Positions 21,311 to 32,211 of a stretch of DNA of 64,000 nucleotides are shown piece after piece. A program made the translations under genes and the position numbers. Each line of letters begins with the position of its first letter. Position 1 is the first letter of the stretch. Under the pieces are notes generated by a model. The model made no database searches. It was not told the origin of the DNA and was given only the letters and a program-made list of their open reading frames with translations. Origin of the DNA: Diplonema papillatum (Eukaryota > Euglenozoa > Diplonemea > Diplonemida > Diplonemidae). Location of the stretch: the NCBI GenBank assembly GCA_030068145.1, contig JAPJBO010000020.1:434001-498000 (forward strand), written 5' to 3'.

Positions 21311-21717
21311 GCAACTGGCGGCTTTCTCTCGAGGACTCGTACAAAGCGGGCGCATATTCGACCAAGGATTCAGAAATCGGCATACGTGGTAGATTCGGCC
21401 CCGCGAGTCGCCGCAGGAACGAAGTAGCTCGCAGAGCGTTGACGTCATTTTGTTGCACTCCATGCGCGAGTCTGCCGTGCATCTGGGTGGATGAAGGTTA
21501 CATTAGACGTGGGCACAGCCGGCATTTTTGCGCATCCGGGTGACCAGTCGTTTACAAACGCTATAAAGCACGGGGGCGGGAAAGGCAAGATTTGTGTGTC
21601 ATCTGTGTGAACTTACACTCGCTTCGCCTGTACATTGTGCCGGCGGTCACAGTACACTTTCGAGCAGGGGGACGGCCCCCGGTTTCAGAAACCAGGTTTT
21701 TCCGGTTTCGGTTTTTC

Positions 21718-21890
21718 AGAGTTAAAGTTCGCTTGAAATTCCTGGGTTTTAGGGTCTCTGTGTGACAGTTCATGAATGGGTTCTCTTCAAGAGCAAGAAA
21801 GGGCTATACGGTTACGGGTTGTATATTTGGTGTACGCTTTCGTTATGTGTTATGGCGAGCCATGTCCGGAACTGTTTGTGACGTTGTGCT
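21718..21890 (+). repeat. Dispersed repeat B (copy 4)
   Basis: First part of B (AGAGTTAAAGTTCGCTTGAA and onward), close to the copies at 4869 and 45101; truncated before the GGGCCCCCCACG block. Confidence 0.8.
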
Positions 21891-22190
21891 GCCCACGATT
21901 GCGAGCGTCCGGAAGCGAACCGTGCCCCAAAAGACCACACGATTGACACCTCCCCCGAAAACGAAGAGATCCCCTCTTTTCTATCTGTCTGGGGGAAAGT
22001 CTTAGTTTAATGTCAAGGCAGAACACTGCCTCTCGTGCATGCTAGATGCTAGGATCAAGTCTTCTTAAAAGAAGGACACTCCCCTTTTTCTTGGGAGCCA
22101 GGGGAAAATAATAGGCGTGTGTTTGCTTGTACGTGCCGGGGGGAGGATTAGCCTGCTAGTGATTGATAGTGAGTGAATATGACCGTTAGG

Positions 22191-25100
22191 CTAATTCTCT
22201 CCCAAACACGCTGCCCAGCGTTTCTCTTTCGTGTTTACAAAGCACAATTTGTTCCTGCGAAAAAAAGGTCGCAGGGAGTGTAAGTCTCCGCCGGTAGGGT
22301 ATGAATCCTTGGGGGACTGGTCCTCGTTATCCTTTTTCACCGTGTCGGGGTTCGCTGGTGAAAATGCACACCGGATGATCTGCTGCATGCCCGTCTGGCG
22401 GTCGACGTTGTAGAGCAAGCCCGTGGGCGAGGCGACGTTGACTTCTTGCGCGATGTTGGTGCCCATGGAGAACCGGCTTTCGACCCAGCTAGTCCCCGGT
22501 GCGTTAAACGTGACGACCGGCAGGCTGAAACGCGAGGCGACGATGCGGGCGAGGCCGCCGTTGGTGCCGTGGCCGGCGAGGAGGATGGCTTCGGAGAACG
22601 GTACGGCCTGGCCGTGAGCGTCGCGGAGCGGCGCCTTTGCCCATGAGTAGAAGTACCGGGTCAGCGGCGAGAGCCGGTCGACCTCCTGCACGTCGCTTTG
22701 GTCGACGACGGACTTGAACGCGTGCAGGCCCTTCACGAAGTCCTTCTCCTGCTGCCTCGTGAAGAAGCGCGCCGGCGGGAACACGTACGAAAAGACCTGC
22801 AGCAGCACCGACTCGCCCCAGATGTCGACGTCCCGCAGCAGGAACTCCCACTCGAACGGCGACCGCACCACGATCACGCTTTCGGCCGTCACGTTGCTGT
22901 AGAAGTGGTAGAACAGCGGCTGCCCATTGTTGCCGTTGTTCACGCCGTTGGCCTGCCCCACCGGCAGCAGGCTCCACTTCCCCGCTTCGAGGGCCAGCGC
23001 CTGCTCCACTGCCTGCCGGGCCGTCGCCTCCGGGGCGTACGCGATTTTCGCCAAAAACGCGGCGTCGATGATGGAGAGCTCGAAGGTCGGCAGCAACGAC
23101 TTTTTCATCCGGCAGACGGGGTACGAGTTGAGGGGGTCCGTGGGGGGGGTGGCGCTGACGGTGATCGTGTCGATCGTGTCCGGCTCGCGGAGCTCCTGGG
23201 AGAGGGCGAAGACGAGGATGCAGACCACGAGGAAGCACACCATGAACCAGCCGCCGATGCGCGGGCTGAGGGTTTGGACCAGCTTCTCGGTCGGCTCGCC
23301 ACGCGCCTTTGCCTCCGACGTTGGCAGCGTCGCGTGTTCCCCCCAGTACCGCTCGTTGAGTCGCCAGAACCCCCGGTCGATATCATCGACGACGCTCGGC
23401 GACGCTGGCACCGCATCCTCCGGTGACTCCCTCGTGCACGATCGCGACAGGCACGGGAAGTCGAAGGCTGCGCCTAGGATGGACAGGCACGGGATCCACG
23501 AGTCCTCTCTGTTCGGGTCCGAGTCCCGCGCCCGGGCCCTCTCTCTCTGCAAGGTCTTGCTGAGCTTCTTGCGAACGTCCCTCTGCAGAGCCCCCGGCGT
23601 CTTCGGCGTTTTCGGCTGGTAGGCGCCGTCGAGGGCCTCGCGTCGCAGTCGTTGGTCGACCGTCTTCAAGAATTCGAACAGCCAGAAAACCTCGTCGGGG
23701 TTGGCCACCGGGCGGTGCCGGAGCAGCATCATCTGCGTCGCGATCGCGAGGAAGACGAACAGGGTGACCATCGCGCCGCCGGCGGAGATGGAGCTGATCA
23801 GCCCGACGACGAAGAACACCGCGACCAGGGCCAGCACGATTGCGGGGATCTTGTCGCGCCACGAGTCCGTTCGACAGCACTCCCGCAGGCAAAGCAGCAG
23901 GATCGCAACCACAGCGGCGGAGATGATCCAATCAGCGGTCACGTGGATGTCCTCATACGAGACGATCCAGAACGTGATCACCAGCGGTACCGCAGAACCC
24001 ACTACGACGATTAGATTCCGGCGGACAGACCGCTCGTCAAGCCCGAACTCCTGCAAGAACTCGATGTCAACCGCCTTCGACACATCGCCCTGCTTGTTTC
24101 GTTTCCACGCAGCGTACTTCTTCCGCATCGCGAAGTACCACATGTACACGAAGTACAGCGCGCACAGGGCGCAGAAGGCGGCGATGTTCCATTCGACGAA
24201 AAACCCGACGGCCGCGTACACAGCGTCGCCTTCGACGGCGGTGCGGATGACGGCGTAAAAAAGCGGAACGACGACGGTGGCGAGGACGAGCACGCCGAGC
24301 CACGTCTCGCGCCTCAGCCAGCGCCGCCCGGACGGCAGCAGGAGGAACGTGCGCGACGTGTACGGCGGCAGCAGGTGCGGGCACCCCGTCTCGTTCGCGG
24401 GGTTGCTCAGCGGTTCAGGCGCGTCGTCGTCGTAGTCGTCGTCGGCGGCCGCTCCGTCGCCGGGCACGTCGGATCGCTGCCGGCGGCGGTCGTTGCGGCG
24501 CCGCCGCGAGGCTCCGGTCTTGTCGTTGTACAGCGTCGCGTAGTCTTCGTCCGCGAAGAACGTCTCGTCGTCCATCAGCACCCACCCCTTTGCGATCCTC
24601 TCCATCGTCGTCAAGAACGACCCCAAGAATGTCACCGCCAGCACGAAGCAGCTGAACATGGCAACCACGGTCAGGTACTCGTAGTCAACGGGGATGAACG
24701 TCCGCGTTAGCAGCATGAACAGGCCGTTGAACCCGAACAGCACGCTCAGCACGATCACCGCTGCGATCCAGATCGACACGTACACACGGAAACCGGGCGA
24801 CACGCCGATGGCGCGAGCAAACGCGGCGAAGGCGTTTCCGTGGAACTGCGCGTGGTACTTCCGCGCGATCTTCGCGTTCTCGTGCAGCCAGCGCGTCCTC
24901 CCGGTGCGCTTGCGGACCTGCAGCAGCCGCGGGGTGCGCATGAGGTTCGCCTCGGTCTTCCCGACGGGCATCAGCGTCAGGTCCATCTTCTGCGCCTTGT
25001 GACTGTTTTCGTAGTCGTCACCTTCGAAGCCGTCCGACACGTCTCGAGACTCGTCGCTTTTCATCTTCTGCACCTTGTTTTTCAAGTAAAAAAACTCCAT

Positions 25101-25583
25101 TTCCGGCACGTCGTTCTGGTACTGCTCCATGAGGTAGTCGAGGAGCTCCTGGTACTTGTTGGGGTGGTACGTGCAGAGGAGTACGTCGCAGCTCTGCTCG
25201 TCGATGATGCCGCTTCCGAACGTGCGCAGCCAGTCGAGGAGGTCGTTGGCGGCCGCGGCTTGCTCGAGCTCCTCGGTGGTCATCTGGTACGCCTCGTCGG
25301 TGAGGATGAGCCGCCAGATGAGGTAGACGAACGGCGGCTGGTGCAGGAGGCAGTACACGAGCTCTTCCCGCGCGCTCTCCCAGCTCAGCCCGCCGGCCTG
25401 CATCTCGTCGAGCAGCTTCTGGATCACCTGGCTGACCTTGTCCGGGTACAGTTCGCTGACCTTCGCCACGATCGCCTTCCCAGGCGGCTCGACGTCCTCG
25501 TCACCCCCCATGTCCTCCAAGCGCACGCCCTCAGGCTCCCCGGGGTCGCTCGTCTGGTACTGCTGCGAGTCCAACCCTTCCAT
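22191..25583 (-). CDS. Multi-pass membrane protein with lipase(class 3)-like C-terminal domain
   Basis: 1130 residues from a true ATG at 25583, with no intron visible. N-terminus 1-265 is soluble and mostly helical. About nine hydrophobic segments follow (near 266-292, 302-325, 427-447, 456-483, 524-542, 552-568, 579-600, 603-620 and 778-795), separated by a basic/acidic loop (360-395) and an Arg-rich helix (645-690). Residues about 835-1060 read as an alpha/beta-hydrolase of the class 3 lipase type: AILLAGHGTNGGLARIVA at 999-1016, then LPVVTFNAPG at 1021-1030. In active lipases this elbow is GHSxGG with Ser as nucleophile; here it is GHG, so the nucleophile is absent and the domain may be non-catalytic. 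The family is broad; substrate and membrane are unknown. Unlike most neighbours it has no visible 3'-end copies. It stands alone between repeat-rich flanks. Confidence 0.75.
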   Translation of the reverse strand: MEGLDSQQYQTSDPGEPEGVRLEDMGGDEDVEPPGKAIVAKVSELYPDKVSQVIQKLLDEMQAGGLSWESAREELVYCLLHQPPFVYLIWRLILTDEAYQMTTEELEQAAAANDLLDWLRTFGSGIIDEQSCDVLLCTYHPNKYQELLDYLMEQYQNDVPEMEFFYLKNKVQKMKSDESRDVSDGFEGDDYENSHKAQKMDLTLMPVGKTEANLMRTPRLLQVRKRTGRTRWLHENAKIARKYHAQFHGNAFAAFARAIGVSPGFRVYVSIWIAAVIVLSVLFGFNGLFMLLTRTFIPVDYEYLTVVAMFSCFVLAVTFLGSFLTTMERIAKGWVLMDDETFFADEDYATLYNDKTGASRRRRNDRRRQRSDVPGDGAAADDDYDDDAPEPLSNPANETGCPHLLPPYTSRTFLLLPSGRRWLRRETWLGVLVLATVVVPLFYAVIRTAVEGDAVYAAVGFFVEWNIAAFCALCALYFVYMWYFAMRKKYAAWKRNKQGDVSKAVDIEFLQEFGLDERSVRRNLIVVVGSAVPLVITFWIVSYEDIHVTADWIISAAVVAILLLCLRECCRTDSWRDKIPAIVLALVAVFFVVGLISSISAGGAMVTLFVFLAIATQMMLLRHRPVANPDEVFWLFEFLKTVDQRLRREALDGAYQPKTPKTPGALQRDVRKKLSKTLQRERARARDSDPNREDSWIPCLSILGAAFDFPCLSRSCTRESPEDAVPASPSVVDDIDRGFWRLNERYWGEHATLPTSEAKARGEPTEKLVQTLSPRIGGWFMVCFLVVCILVFALSQELREPDTIDTITVSATPPTDPLNSYPVCRMKKSLLPTFELSIIDAAFLAKIAYAPEATARQAVEQALALEAGKWSLLPVGQANGVNNGNNGQPLFYHFYSNVTAESVIVVRSPFEWEFLLRDVDIWGESVLLQVFSYVFPPARFFTRQQEKDFVKGLHAFKSVVDQSDVQEVDRLSPLTRYFYSWAKAPLRDAHGQAVPFSEAILLAGHGTNGGLARIVASRFSLPVVTFNAPGTSWVESRFSMGTNIAQEVNVASPTGLLYNVDRQTGMQQIIRCAFSPANPDTVKKDNEDQSPKDSYPTGGDLHSLRPFFRRNKLCFVNTKEKRWAACLGEN

Positions 25584-25941
25584 TTTCGCGTGTTCCCCCT
25601 ACACCCCTGGGTGGTCCCTCTCCTTCTTTCCAGATCGCCCGGGGGCTTTCTTTTCCTTCGGGTTTCCTTTCGTTGGTCCTGGTGTTTGGCTCGCTCTTGT
25701 TCGTACTAACAATCTTGCGGGTTGCCCTTCAATGTATTGTGCAGGTTAAAAAGACGGCAGCGTGTTTTGGTGGTTGATCAGAATTCCTTACCCGAAAATG
25801 ACACAGGGTGAATACAAGTGGGAAAACGATCAACCGCTGAGGGGGGAACGAGAAGCTCGTCAGCGCAGAACTGCGGTTTTCACCTTGGCCTGATTCCAGC
25901 TCACAGCGTGAAAGCGATCAGGCACTGCGTGTTGACGACAA
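25584..25941. other. 5' flank of the membrane-protein gene
   Basis: Pyrimidine-rich upstream region without a type-B repeat. No gene. Confidence 0.4.
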
Positions 25942-26060
25942 CAACATCACCTTTCATGCTTCAACCGCGGTTGTGCGAGTGACGAGGTCTTACTTTGGTA
26001 GGATAGGCAATGCAGCTGGGGTGCAGGCAGGCCTCTCTACCAAGGTTCTTGCACAGGGAG
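25942..26060 (+). repeat. Dispersed repeat K (copy 1)
   Basis: Matches the reverse complement of 57235-57375 (CAACCGCGGTTGTGCGAG-like, then CTTTGGTAGGATA and AGCTGGGGTGCAGG). Confidence 0.75.
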
Positions 26061-27329
26061 CCTGTGTGAAAGATCCATATGCCTGTTGCCTCGAGACAGA
26101 GAGCTGGTCGGATGTGAGACTGGCCGAGTCTGACACTGCGGTCGGGCTGGTGGTCCAGTTGGATGTGCAGCTGGATGGTACGGTTGATTGTGAGAGCGCT
26201 AGGTGTTAACCCAACTGCAGCATCAGCCCGACAGCCAGCTGCTTCGGGATCAATACGGATACTCCCATGTCAGAGGCAAGATTAGCTTCTTCTAAGCGTT
26301 CCCAACAGGTTTATGTTCGGTACCCTTGTCCCTCTAGGGGAAGACTCGTGTTCATCGTGGGCTGAACTGGCGGTGCACCACAACGACATGGACCTACGTG
26401 GTAAGCACGTTTTCAGCCTTTTCGCTTTGCTGCCTCAGCACTGTTTGGTGGGCGCTTTGCGTCCTTCGATGTGCAGCCCACGGTACTCCACAGCGCACCT
26501 ATAATTTTCTCGTGCTTCGCCTACCTGTGAGTCGCGCGGGCAAGAAAGGCCGGAAGAAGGTGGGTCGCCGAGTAGCACGTTGAAACTTGCAGGACACCTT
26601 GTCGAACCGAAGGTCAGAAAGAATGGTTGCCCCCAAGGAGTTGCCTAGCGGGGAGCCCGCCGGCGATCGCCCGTCGACGGTGCTTTCAGCTTAGACGTGC
26701 GCCGTGTCTGAACTGGCGCGAGAATCAAGATGGAAGCAAGTCCGTGTCTTTCTTTGGTTCATCTACGGGCAAAGACCCGCGTTGGAACAAGCTTTACGCG
26801 TGTGCGGGATAATCCCGTTGGTGACGCTTTATATGCAGCAATTTCTTTACCACAACTCTGATACGGATGTCCTGCGTGTGACCCACATCATGTAGCGTGC
26901 GCTTTCAATAGCTTCTTCTCACGCATTCAAGTCGTTACTCTCAACAGTTCGCTGGGGGTTCCGCTATCCATCGTGGGCTGTCACTTCAATGGTAGACGTT
27001 TGCGTGCGAGTCGAGCTTGGGCCTTTCGGCAATCCTGCACGTCCGAGCAAGCTCGTCAGTGGCAGCTTTGAGGCGAGCAATTACACCTTGCCTTAGGACC
27101 GACTGGCCCATGTCCAATTGCTGTTGACACGGAAACTTTTCTCTACTTCGGCCTTCAATGTTCTCCGTTGAATATACGCTACTACAACCAAGATCCACAC
27201 TCATCCACGCCTCCCGGGGCCACACTACGCCCCGGAATTGTAGCTCTCTGGGGCGTCGTGTCACACTCGCAAACACTGAACGGGCAATTCTAAGAGAATC
27301 GTACTGAAATGGGCATCCGCCCAGCGAAA
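26061..27329. other. Intergenic, no gene recognised
   Basis: Short frames on both strands; nothing recognisable. Confidence 0.4.
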
Positions 27330-27540
27330 TCCTCGAGGCTACCGCCCGGCGTTTATTCCGACGGAGGCTAGAGAGGGAGAGCCGCAGCGGTCGTTTTGTG
27401 ACATGCTTACGGCCGACACTCAACCCCGGACGTCGTGAGTGCTTCGTGTACAGTGCGGTTTCGACAAGCGCATTTCCTCCTCGGAGATTTTTGCAACCTG
27501 GCGGTCTCCTCGAGTATTTGCTGCAACGCAGGTGCGTCTT
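27330..27540 (+). repeat. Short dispersed repeat A (old, diverged copy)
   Basis: Keeps the order of repeat A landmarks (CCTCGAGGCTACC, GACGGAGGCTAGAG, ATGCTTACGGCCG, CTCCTCGAGTATTTGCTGCA, CGCAGGTGCG) at clearly lower identity. An apparent 210-codon minus-strand frame (26986-27618) covers it and is discounted. Confidence 0.7.
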
Positions 27541-28197
27541 GAACCCCCCCAGAGCGACACGAAAGAGAACCTGAAGCCCACTACACGGTTGCGTCCAAAC
27601 CTGTGAACGGATACGCAATGGTTGGCACGGGTTCTACCCGACGAAGATTCACGGAAACAACCATCGGTCTCGCTTTACCCCCCACCCCCCCCTCTACCCG
27701 CTTGCTTTCTGCGCCCCGAGGCGCTATGGAATCATGCGAACACGCGAAAAACATCAGCAAACGTTACTTTCTCCTTTCTCCCCTCTCTGCGCGCCGGCAC
27801 GAGAGCCTCACAGAAACCTCAACAGAGAACAATGGGACATGGGGGAACGTGTTTTCTATTTTCTTTTTGGTCGTTGTTTGACGTTCCGTTTTCGGAAGGA
27901 GATAGAGAGAAACCCGGAAGAAACGGGCGTGGAGGCCTTTTTTCGCCCTCGGCGGTGCCCAAAATTGGCTGGTGTGCTAGTCCGAAGCAGGGGCGGTGCC
28001 GGCCGACCCAGCTGCGGGTCAAAGATTTCTCGGGGGGCTGCCCCTTGTTCGATACAGTGGGGATAGCAATGGGCACAAGCAAAGCTACCGCAGAAAGTCG
28101 TCGACTTGACAGCAAGCTCACATCCGTCCTTTCGCACGTCTACTAACGATGCGCGACAGTGTACTAACGTGTGTGAAAGACTGCGCGTTTCAGCTAA

Positions 28198-28398
28198 AAA
28201 TACTCGAGGGGCTGCCTTGTGCTTACGTCGAAGGAGGGCTAGGGGGGAGGAACAATACAACTCCAAAGTAGGGTATTTTTTGTTGAACGCCACTGAACCC
28301 AGATTCACCTGTGTTTCGTGTGGGCTACAGCACATTTACCTCCTTTGATCTTTTGCAGCTGCAGCCTCCTCAAGTATTTCCTACAAAGCAGGTGCTTC
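28198..28398 (+). repeat. Short dispersed repeat A (full copy)
   Basis: Typical copy from TACTCGAGGGGCTGCC to AAGCAGGTGCTTCTA, with a small internal deletion in the centre. Confidence 0.9.
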
Positions 28399-28534
28399 TA
28401 GCCCCTGGGTGCTCATAAAATAGAAAAAGGAAAAGCGCACTGGGCAGGTATCGAACCGACAACCGCTGGTGCGCTGAACTTTGAGTGCGCATCAGATAAG
28501 TAGTTGGAGGACGTTTCTTTTTTTTGAAAGTATG

Positions 28535-28640
28535 CTAATACTGCAGGAAATAGTTGACGACCTCTTGAGTTTGTGCTAACCACGAATTGGGGAGTCGGGA
28601 GATCCTACAAAGTCAAAAGCACCCCCGTTCGTGAGACCAT
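28535..28640 (+). repeat. Dispersed repeat L (copy 2)
   Basis: Inverted match to 6010-6125. Confidence 0.75.
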
Positions 28641-29061
28641 GTATCAGCTGCAACTCAACTATTCTCGTGTTCTCCACCCCGAGGCGGTTGATTTTTTTGG
28701 TGAGTTCTCTCTACCGGAGACTTGCTTACCTTCCTTCCTTTTTTATTTGGAGTAAACGCGGGGTTTCCCAGGAGAACCCGGGGTTTGGACGCTGGCTATA
28801 CAATATTTTAGACTCTTTCTTGTAGTACGTACCCTCCCCGTGTACTTGAGACAGCAGAAAACGCTTGCAATTGAGACACTTTTGGGGCTGAGGGCGGGGT
28901 GTCTCAATTACACGCGTTTAGGTTGACAGGGAAACGAGGGCGAAGTCACTATCGCGAGGGTTTGATGTCAGCTGATTTCGCGCAAAGCCCCGGTAGGGAG
29001 CAACCAACCAGGAGCACCCAGGGACTAGAACGGGTTCCTCGGGGGCTCTCTGTCCATCAGT
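28641..29061. other. Intergenic, no gene recognised
   Basis: Nothing supported. Two TTGAGACAC/GTGTCTCAATT words near 28855-28915 are complementary. Confidence 0.4.
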
Positions 29062-29220
29062 GGTGGAAATCTACCAAAGAATGCCGACCTTGTCCTGGCA
29101 CGTGGGCCAACCATTTCGATCAACTCCAGATGCATTTGAAAGGCGCTTCTGTTGATGTCATTGGAAGCACAAAAGCGTGAGGGCCGTGATCCCAGCAGCC
29201 TCCGGAAAGTGAACATCCCA
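29062..29220 (+). repeat. Repeat G (copy 1)
   Basis: About 160 bp directly repeated at 29930-30099 (GTGGAAATCTACC, then GAAAGGCGCTTCTGTTGA and AAAGCGTGAGGGCC), with few differences. Confidence 0.85.
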
Positions 29221-29929
29221 TGGGTTAACCCAACCTGTCTCACGACGGTCAAAACCCAGCTCACGTGCTAGTGCGTGAACAATCCAACCCTCAAACAAGC
29301 CTGCTCCGCACAACGTTGGAAGCTGAAAATCAGGAGCACGGAGATGATGAACAAGTGTACGTCGTACCTGCTGATCGCCAGGGACCCTTGAGCAGCCAGC
29401 TGAAATACAAGTTGACTCTCAACAACGACGAAGGATGAACGCCTTCAGCCGCGTAAGCGAGATGTCTGGCTACGACCAATGACGGAGTAGCAGAGAGAAA
29501 AATGACGCGATGTTAACGAGAAATGAGAGAACTGCTCGGACCATCTCTTCAGAGAACTTCAGGTCGCCTCACCACGATATGAAACATGTTTTGCAGATAG
29601 CGGAGAAGAGAGGCGTGAATCTGACCGGTAACGCGTCTCAACTTGAAAAGAACTGATAAGCTTGATTGGCATAACATAATGGCAGGGAAGGAGAGTGTAC
29701 CTGCGTGGATAGGATGGTGATATCTCAGCCTCTGGCGTCATCAACCTGACAATCGTAGTGGTTTGCTATAAGAAGTTCGGCAGGGGAAACCTCTTCTGAC
29801 GTGAGCTGGTTCGGATTCTCCTTCCATTTGCCAAAACAGGCTTTCTCACTGTCAGTGCACCTCAAGAACACTTCCGGAATTAGGGTCTGACACTAAGAAA
29901 CGGGCGATCAGCATGATCCAAACTACATC
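29221..29929. other. Intergenic between the two G copies
   Basis: No gene. A diverged repeat P (GGGCGATCAGCAT) is near 29870-29925. Confidence 0.4.
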
Positions 29930-30099
29930 GGTGGAAATCTACCGAAGAATGCCGACCTTGTCCTGGGCACACTGGCACGTGGGCCAACCAATTCGATCAA
30001 CTCCAGATGCATTTGAAAGGCGCTTCTGTTGACGTCATTGGAAGCACAAAAGCGTGAGGGCCGTGATCCCAGCAGCCTCCCGGAAAGTGAACATCCCAG
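29930..30099 (+). repeat. Repeat G (copy 2)
   Basis: See copy 1; has an extra GGCACACTGGC insertion. It lies inside a diverged repeat P whose continuation (GCAACCGTTGTTCCGGAAAT, 30205) is also present at 56799. Confidence 0.85.
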
Positions 30100-31369
30100 G
30101 TGCGACTAGAACTGCCGAACTTGTGTGTATATGTGGACGAATGATCCATATTCTTCACGTGTTTTCCATTGGCACTTTTCGGCTAGTTTCGGCATGATTA
30201 ATCATATGCAACCGTTGTTCCGGAAATGTTCCCTTTCAGTACAGACGTACTATTAAAAAAATTATTTCCCTTTACTGGGATGGCTGCCGTGACGAACCTA
30301 GCTTCTTCGTATCACATGCGGAGAGAGAGAGAGGAGAGAACGACAGTGAGGGTTTGGAGGAAGACGCGGCGTGCGTCGGGGCCCGTGAGGAAGCACCGGC
30401 CCACTTGCTAGATAAAACCTGCCTTGGAAGAGGCACCTTATTACTCGCGGGGTAGGCACCCCTGCGGAGGCCCTCTTCCGTGTGCCTCCACGCGGAAGGA
30501 ACACTAGGTTTTTCAAAGGCCGCGGAGGTCAGCGGACCGGAGCTACCGGAGAGGGTGTGTGTGTGCGTTGTGTGGTAACCTGATACGAGTGTGTGTGCGA
30601 TGATGTGGGTTTGTGTGGCAGCCTGATACATCTGCGCTGGCTGTTACACGAGCTTGCTTGGTGCCGTGTGCCGTGGGCACCGCCCGCTGCACACGGGGAT
30701 CCGTTTGCGACAATAAAACCTCGGAGGGAAAAAGACTGCGTGTTTATCCCACTCAAGAAAAAAAAAAAGCGAAAATAAACATTTCAAACACGAGTCTGCC
30801 GGGTGAATCGACGAGGCGTGTCTCCGGCTACCATGGCTTGGCCTGAAGAGAAAAGAAAAAGTTGCCGGGAGGATCGCAATACGAGTGAACTCACCTCGGC
30901 AATTGCCCCCCAGGCAGCTTCCCTACGGAAGGCTGGTAGGTCAGAGTGTGCATAGAACAGTTAGGGTTCTGGGTGAATCCGCAAGCAAGAGAAACGCTTC
31001 GCTCTGCTCGAATACAACTGAATACATGGAACGAGAAAAGGTGCTCGTCCCAGGCTACCCGACAGAATACCACCAGGCGTCGGAAATATCAACCCAGTCA
31101 GCACAGGACCTACATACGTGGTCATTTTGGGGTCATTCTTCTGGTTGGGGTCTTTTCCGGCCAGTTTTTCAGCCTGGACCAAATTAGCTCGTTTTTCAGG
31201 ATCGTCGGAGTGTTTTAAGGGTACTGTAGGCCTACTGTACTTTCCAACGTTGAGTGCCCAGTCGGGCCGTTTTAGCAAGTGGATCGGATGAGCCGGCAGG
31301 TTTGCTCGATTTCAGTCTTGAGAGAGTCCGCGACGTTCGACGAGTGTCCCCCCGACGCCTCGCTCCCGC
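30100..31369. other. Intergenic, no gene recognised
   Basis: GT-rich stretch near 30555-30620 and an A-run near 30758. No gene supported. Confidence 0.4.
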
Positions 31370-31510
31370 CACGATTCTTCGTGGTGAGTCAGCGTCGGGC
31401 GGAGGGAACCCTTCATTCTCATCGGGACATTCAAGAGAAAGGCGCTGACTTCGGGCATGATGTCGCCACACGCGGGTGGGGTCAACGGCGGCGCCTCTAT
31501 ACACCAGCCA
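31370..31510 (-). pseudogene. Broken copy of the PX-gene 3' end
   Basis: On the minus strand PPLTPPACGDIMPEVSAFLL, then NVP, resembles the PX protein end PPSTPPPRCDSMPEASAFLF. After a frameshift, PDENEGFPPPDADSP resembles SDQHEGFLPPDELEPDT, the last residues of that protein. So about 45 C-terminal codons are present, frameshifted, roughly 0.7 kb below the intact gene. Confidence 0.75.
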
Positions 31511-32211
31511 ACTTCTGCTCGTGTTTGATAATGTCCGCTGTTAGGCTTCCTTGGAGAACCAGGGTATTTCAAGGCTTTCCAGCCTTACCAACGTGGTAGT
31601 GCGGCTGCCTTTTGTGGGCTCGTTGGACGAGTTACACTCCTTGTGTACAGGCTCCTTGCTGGCCTTGTCAGTCGATGTGAATAACGCCTTTTCTTTGTGT
31701 GAACAACGGCTTGCCGGCGGCAGAAGCTCTTGAAGTCGGTTGTCTGAGAGCAAACTGCACCCACGACCGAAAGCTCTGCCTTTTTGTTTTTCGCCGTCGC
31801 GCCCTCTAATATATTGACAGGAGTAATCGTACTTGGATCTGGAACGAGTCCGCGGTGAACGATCGTGACTGCCGCATTCGTATTAGGACATGACCGATTC
31901 ATTTCCTATCTAGTAAGGGTCGGCAAACTTACGACAGTGACCCCCCATTGCGCCTACTGCTGTCAGCCTAGGCTCCTATCTCGGTTTACTGCATCAGCAT
32001 CGGCCCCAGTAGATTCGCCGTTGTTTCGTAGCCAGAAACAGAGGGCAACTCTGCAAGTGACGGCCGTTGTGATGTGCGATCAACGAGAAAAGCGCTTGGC
32101 AGCAGGGAGATGCACCGAATTTCATTCGGATCTGAGTCGTCCAAGAGAAGGTCGGCTGGCAGCGATACCGGGGGAGATACACCTCGTCGGCAGGTATCTA
32201 TCGGCAACGAC
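31511..32211. other. 3' flank of the PX gene
   Basis: No gene or strong repeat recognised. Confidence 0.4.

Noticed and set aside
22504..25709. Several 100-290 codon frames on both strands inside the membrane-protein gene
   Set aside because: Shadow frames of a 1130-codon GC-rich gene; many start at GTG or TTG and have Arg/His/Pro-rich text.
26986..27618. 210-codon minus-strand frame
   Set aside because: It spans a diverged repeat A copy, so the coding look is inherited from a dispersed repeat; no domain seen.
28430..28500. Possible tRNA gene on the minus strand (good T arm, TCGGTTCGATACC; complementary GCGCACT/AGTGCGC)
   Set aside because: No complete D arm or normal acceptor pairing; at best the 3' half of a Leu-type tRNA or another short element.
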